64,000 bases of DNA from Fratercula arctica (taxonomy: Eukaryota; Chordata; Aves; Charadriiformes; Alcidae): positions 34,281,589-34,345,588 of the forward strand of contig CANTUZ010000011.1 of assembly GCA_947846985.1 (NCBI GenBank), read 5' to 3'. The notes under the pieces were generated by a model. It did no database searches, was not told where the DNA came from, and was given only the letters and a program-made list of their open reading frames with translations. Below, in pieces: positions 61,866 through 64,000 of the stretch. Within the stretch, counting starts at the first letter, position 1, and every line of letters starts with the position of its first letter. Position numbers and translations under genes: made by a program.

Positions 61866-64000
61866 AATCAATGTCCCAGCAAGGCAGTCGCTCTGAAGCC
61901 AAGGGTGCCAGAACTGAGTACTGCTGGCCACACCTGCTGAGACCACTCTCATCACTGAGTAGGCTAAGGACCCACTGAGAAAGGTGTTCCATGAAAAAAC
62001 AAAAACAAAAAAAAAACCATGAAAAGTGGGTTGGGGTTTAAAAAAAAACAACAAAAATCTAGGAAGTGGCATTCTCTAGCAATTACTAAGGGCCCCTTTG
62101 GAGAATATTTGACAGAGCTGACTGCACGGTGTATGAGTTTCCTCCCCAAACATTATGGTGAATACTGGGGCCAGAGAGGCAGAAAAGATGAATCAGAAAA
62201 GATGAATCAGAAGCTAATCCTCACTTGATGAGGCCTTTGCAAAAGAGGGCTGCTTTAGGAGCACCAACTGCCTTAAGGTCCTTTCCTACCAGCAGAGCAT
62301 CTTTAAAGAAGCTGGTCCACCACTCAGGACATGTCTGCGTTTGGAGGAACACGTATCAGCTGGCCAGAGAGACGGGGAAACATTGGGTGAAATTTAAGTG
62401 AACTCACTTCCTCTACCAATGAACCTTTCGGCCAGGTCAGAGCAGGCACACTTGTAGAAAAGAGATCACTGCTTTTGGTGTTGCTATCCTTCTCTGCCAA
62501 CCCAATGCACGCGTACAACATACCTCTCTCCAGGTATTTCTGAAGACTAGTTAAAGAGAGGGAGCCTTTATCTGATTTGGCCTTTCTGAAAGTGTCTGCA
62601 TAGGGAACTTCCTCGCCAAATACAACCTTGATCTAACCTTTCTATGTGTGACTTTGATCTATAGACCCTGACGTGAACACAGCTTTCATCAGGGAGCTGT
62701 CATTTTGGAGGAAGGACCCAATGGAATGAATATATTTATATCTCAAACGCTCTGTAAAGCTGTTACATACAGTACAGTCTATTCTCTTCCATTGCATATG
62801 TATAAATAGTCTCCTCTTCATCTAGGGGTCAGTTGAGCTTGTATCTCAGTGTCTGCTCCAAACTCAGAAGCTCATCAAGTGTGTCTGCTTGTGCCTATCA
62901 ACTGCTCTAGGTACAGGAGATTCTGCTGTCACACATGCTTTAAATCCTGACACCACAGATCCACCAAGGAGCCTCCAAGACTCTTTCAAAATGTAAAATA
63001 GCAGGTGCTTGCCTGAAAATCCCACCTGTAAAACCTCACTGCCAGATACTGTGAAGACATCCTGATTTGGGCCTGCCGCTAAAGCCCCAGCTAGGGGGAC
63101 AACAGTCAGAGCACTAATTTGGTTCTGTTCTCATCTCAGACAGTAATTTTGTGGCCAAGAGCATATTACAGGATGTGGGAAAGCAGAATTCATCTCTGGG
63201 CTTCCCAGTTCAGGGCCAGGGCTTGATTCCAGCTTTCCAGTGTCTGTGCATCTGCTTGGCACAGTACAGTCTAGGTCCTGCTGCAAACCCAGCCCTTCTG
63301 GTACCAACCAACAGAAAACACTGAAGTATGTTCCTCGACTTTCCGGTCTATTCTATTTATGGCTGACGACACAGGATCCTTTTTATTTAGGGCGCACTTC
63401 ACTAGCTCCTAAAGACCAGTATCCCTGTTGAGGTAGAATCTACAATCCTGCAAGTTGAGAGGGATTCAAGAGTCTGATGCACTCACAGGACCTTTATTTT
63501 ATCAGGTATGACAAAAGGCCTCCTGGCTGGTGAACTGCCCACTCACCCCAGCCTTTTCTGAGACTGAGAAAAGCTGTAGCAAGGAGTTGGTCCAAGGGTG
63601 ACGCTAGCTTAAAAATGGGGGAACCTCTACTGGGGTTCCTGCAGTGTTTACCCTCCCTCTAAACCCTGTGCCGTATTTATCTGCTCTCCAATGCTTTGTG
63701 CAGCCTGGCTTTAAATGCCTCGAGCATTGAAGCTCCTTGAGTTTAGACAGACCAACAAGGCAGCAATTAGGGAACGCTTTGCCAAAAGCCATCTTACATA
63801 TTGCTCTTGCCTCGTTTTTATCATCTTGCTGCTCTTGTTCAAATGTTTATCCCTCAAGGATTTTTTGCTTTATGCTTATTTTTTTTTTTTCTCCTCAGAC
63901 TGGGACTTGGTTTCCCAATGACTACTGGACCTTAGCTTAGCATTTGCGAAACTTAACAGAAAAATCGCCCAATAATATTTTACAGTTATCAATAAAAGTT
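61866..64000. other. Gene-free non-coding DNA
   Basis: A-rich low-complexity stretches lie at about 61996-62055, with a tandem duplication at 62181. No exon, RNA gene or assignable transposon was found to the window edge. Confidence 0.7.
62181..62212. repeat. 14-bp tandem duplication
   Basis: AGAAAAGATGAATC is repeated twice perfectly, followed by four bases of a third copy. Confidence 0.95.

Noticed and set aside
63120..63215. Possible MIR sense fragment
   Set aside because: Only loose agreement with 'ctgtgtgacc...gggcctcagttt'; block order and spacing do not hold.
1..64000. Bacterial or phage content, CRISPR arrays, operons
   Set aside because: No long co-directional reading frames, no ribosome-binding-site spacing and no regularly spaced direct repeats; the composition and repeats are vertebrate.

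Overview
The window looks like non-coding nuclear DNA from a vertebrate, most likely a sauropsid and probably a bird. AT content is moderately high. I recognise no protein family in any six-frame translation, and no rRNA or tRNA. Interspersed repeats are sparse and old. The lineage clues are CR1-type LINE fragments (one ending in two perfect ATTCTGTG octamers at 47348-47363), several eroded MIR-type SINE relics, and short stretches resembling anonymous ancient amniote repeats. Alu, B1 and recognisable L1 sequence are absent. The species and locus cannot be named from the sequence alone.

Layout. 1-7640 is AT-rich featureless DNA with T-tracts and an 18-bp tandem duplication. 7640-8330 holds a CpG-rich core with Z-DNA-prone alternation, flanked by homeobox/TALE-like motifs. 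8330-18880 is mostly plain, with MIR relics at 13.7 and 16.5 kb. 18880-19160 is CpG-enriched and carries a G-quadruplex-prone C-tract. 22.0-22.3 kb is a candidate regulatory block. 26.4-26.75 kb holds a hAT-like MITE relic next to a CpG-enriched palindromic patch. 32.4-34.4 kb is a cluster of three putative regulatory blocks preceded by a strong polypyrimidine/acceptor-like G4 sequence. 34.4-45.7 kb is plain apart from long T-tracts (26 and 34 nt) and a MIR relic.

45.7-46.7 kb is the best candidate cis-regulatory module in the window. It has four TAATCCA sites, a 16-bp perfect palindrome and a perfect hairpin. 46.9-47.7 kb holds a poly(A)-tailed candidate retrocopy end and two CR1 remnants in opposite orientation. 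49.3-52.4 kb holds MIR relics, an AT-rich conserved-looking block and a CpG-enriched block. 54.4-64 kb is plain sequence with tandem duplications, a possible 21-nt microexon, ancient repeat relics and a degenerate TG/CA tract.

The most plausible reading is an intergenic desert or a very long intron whose function, if any, lies in scattered cis-regulatory modules. No gene cassette, operon, CRISPR array or novel protein system is visible. The regulatory claims are inferences from motif content in one sequence and need multi-species alignment.
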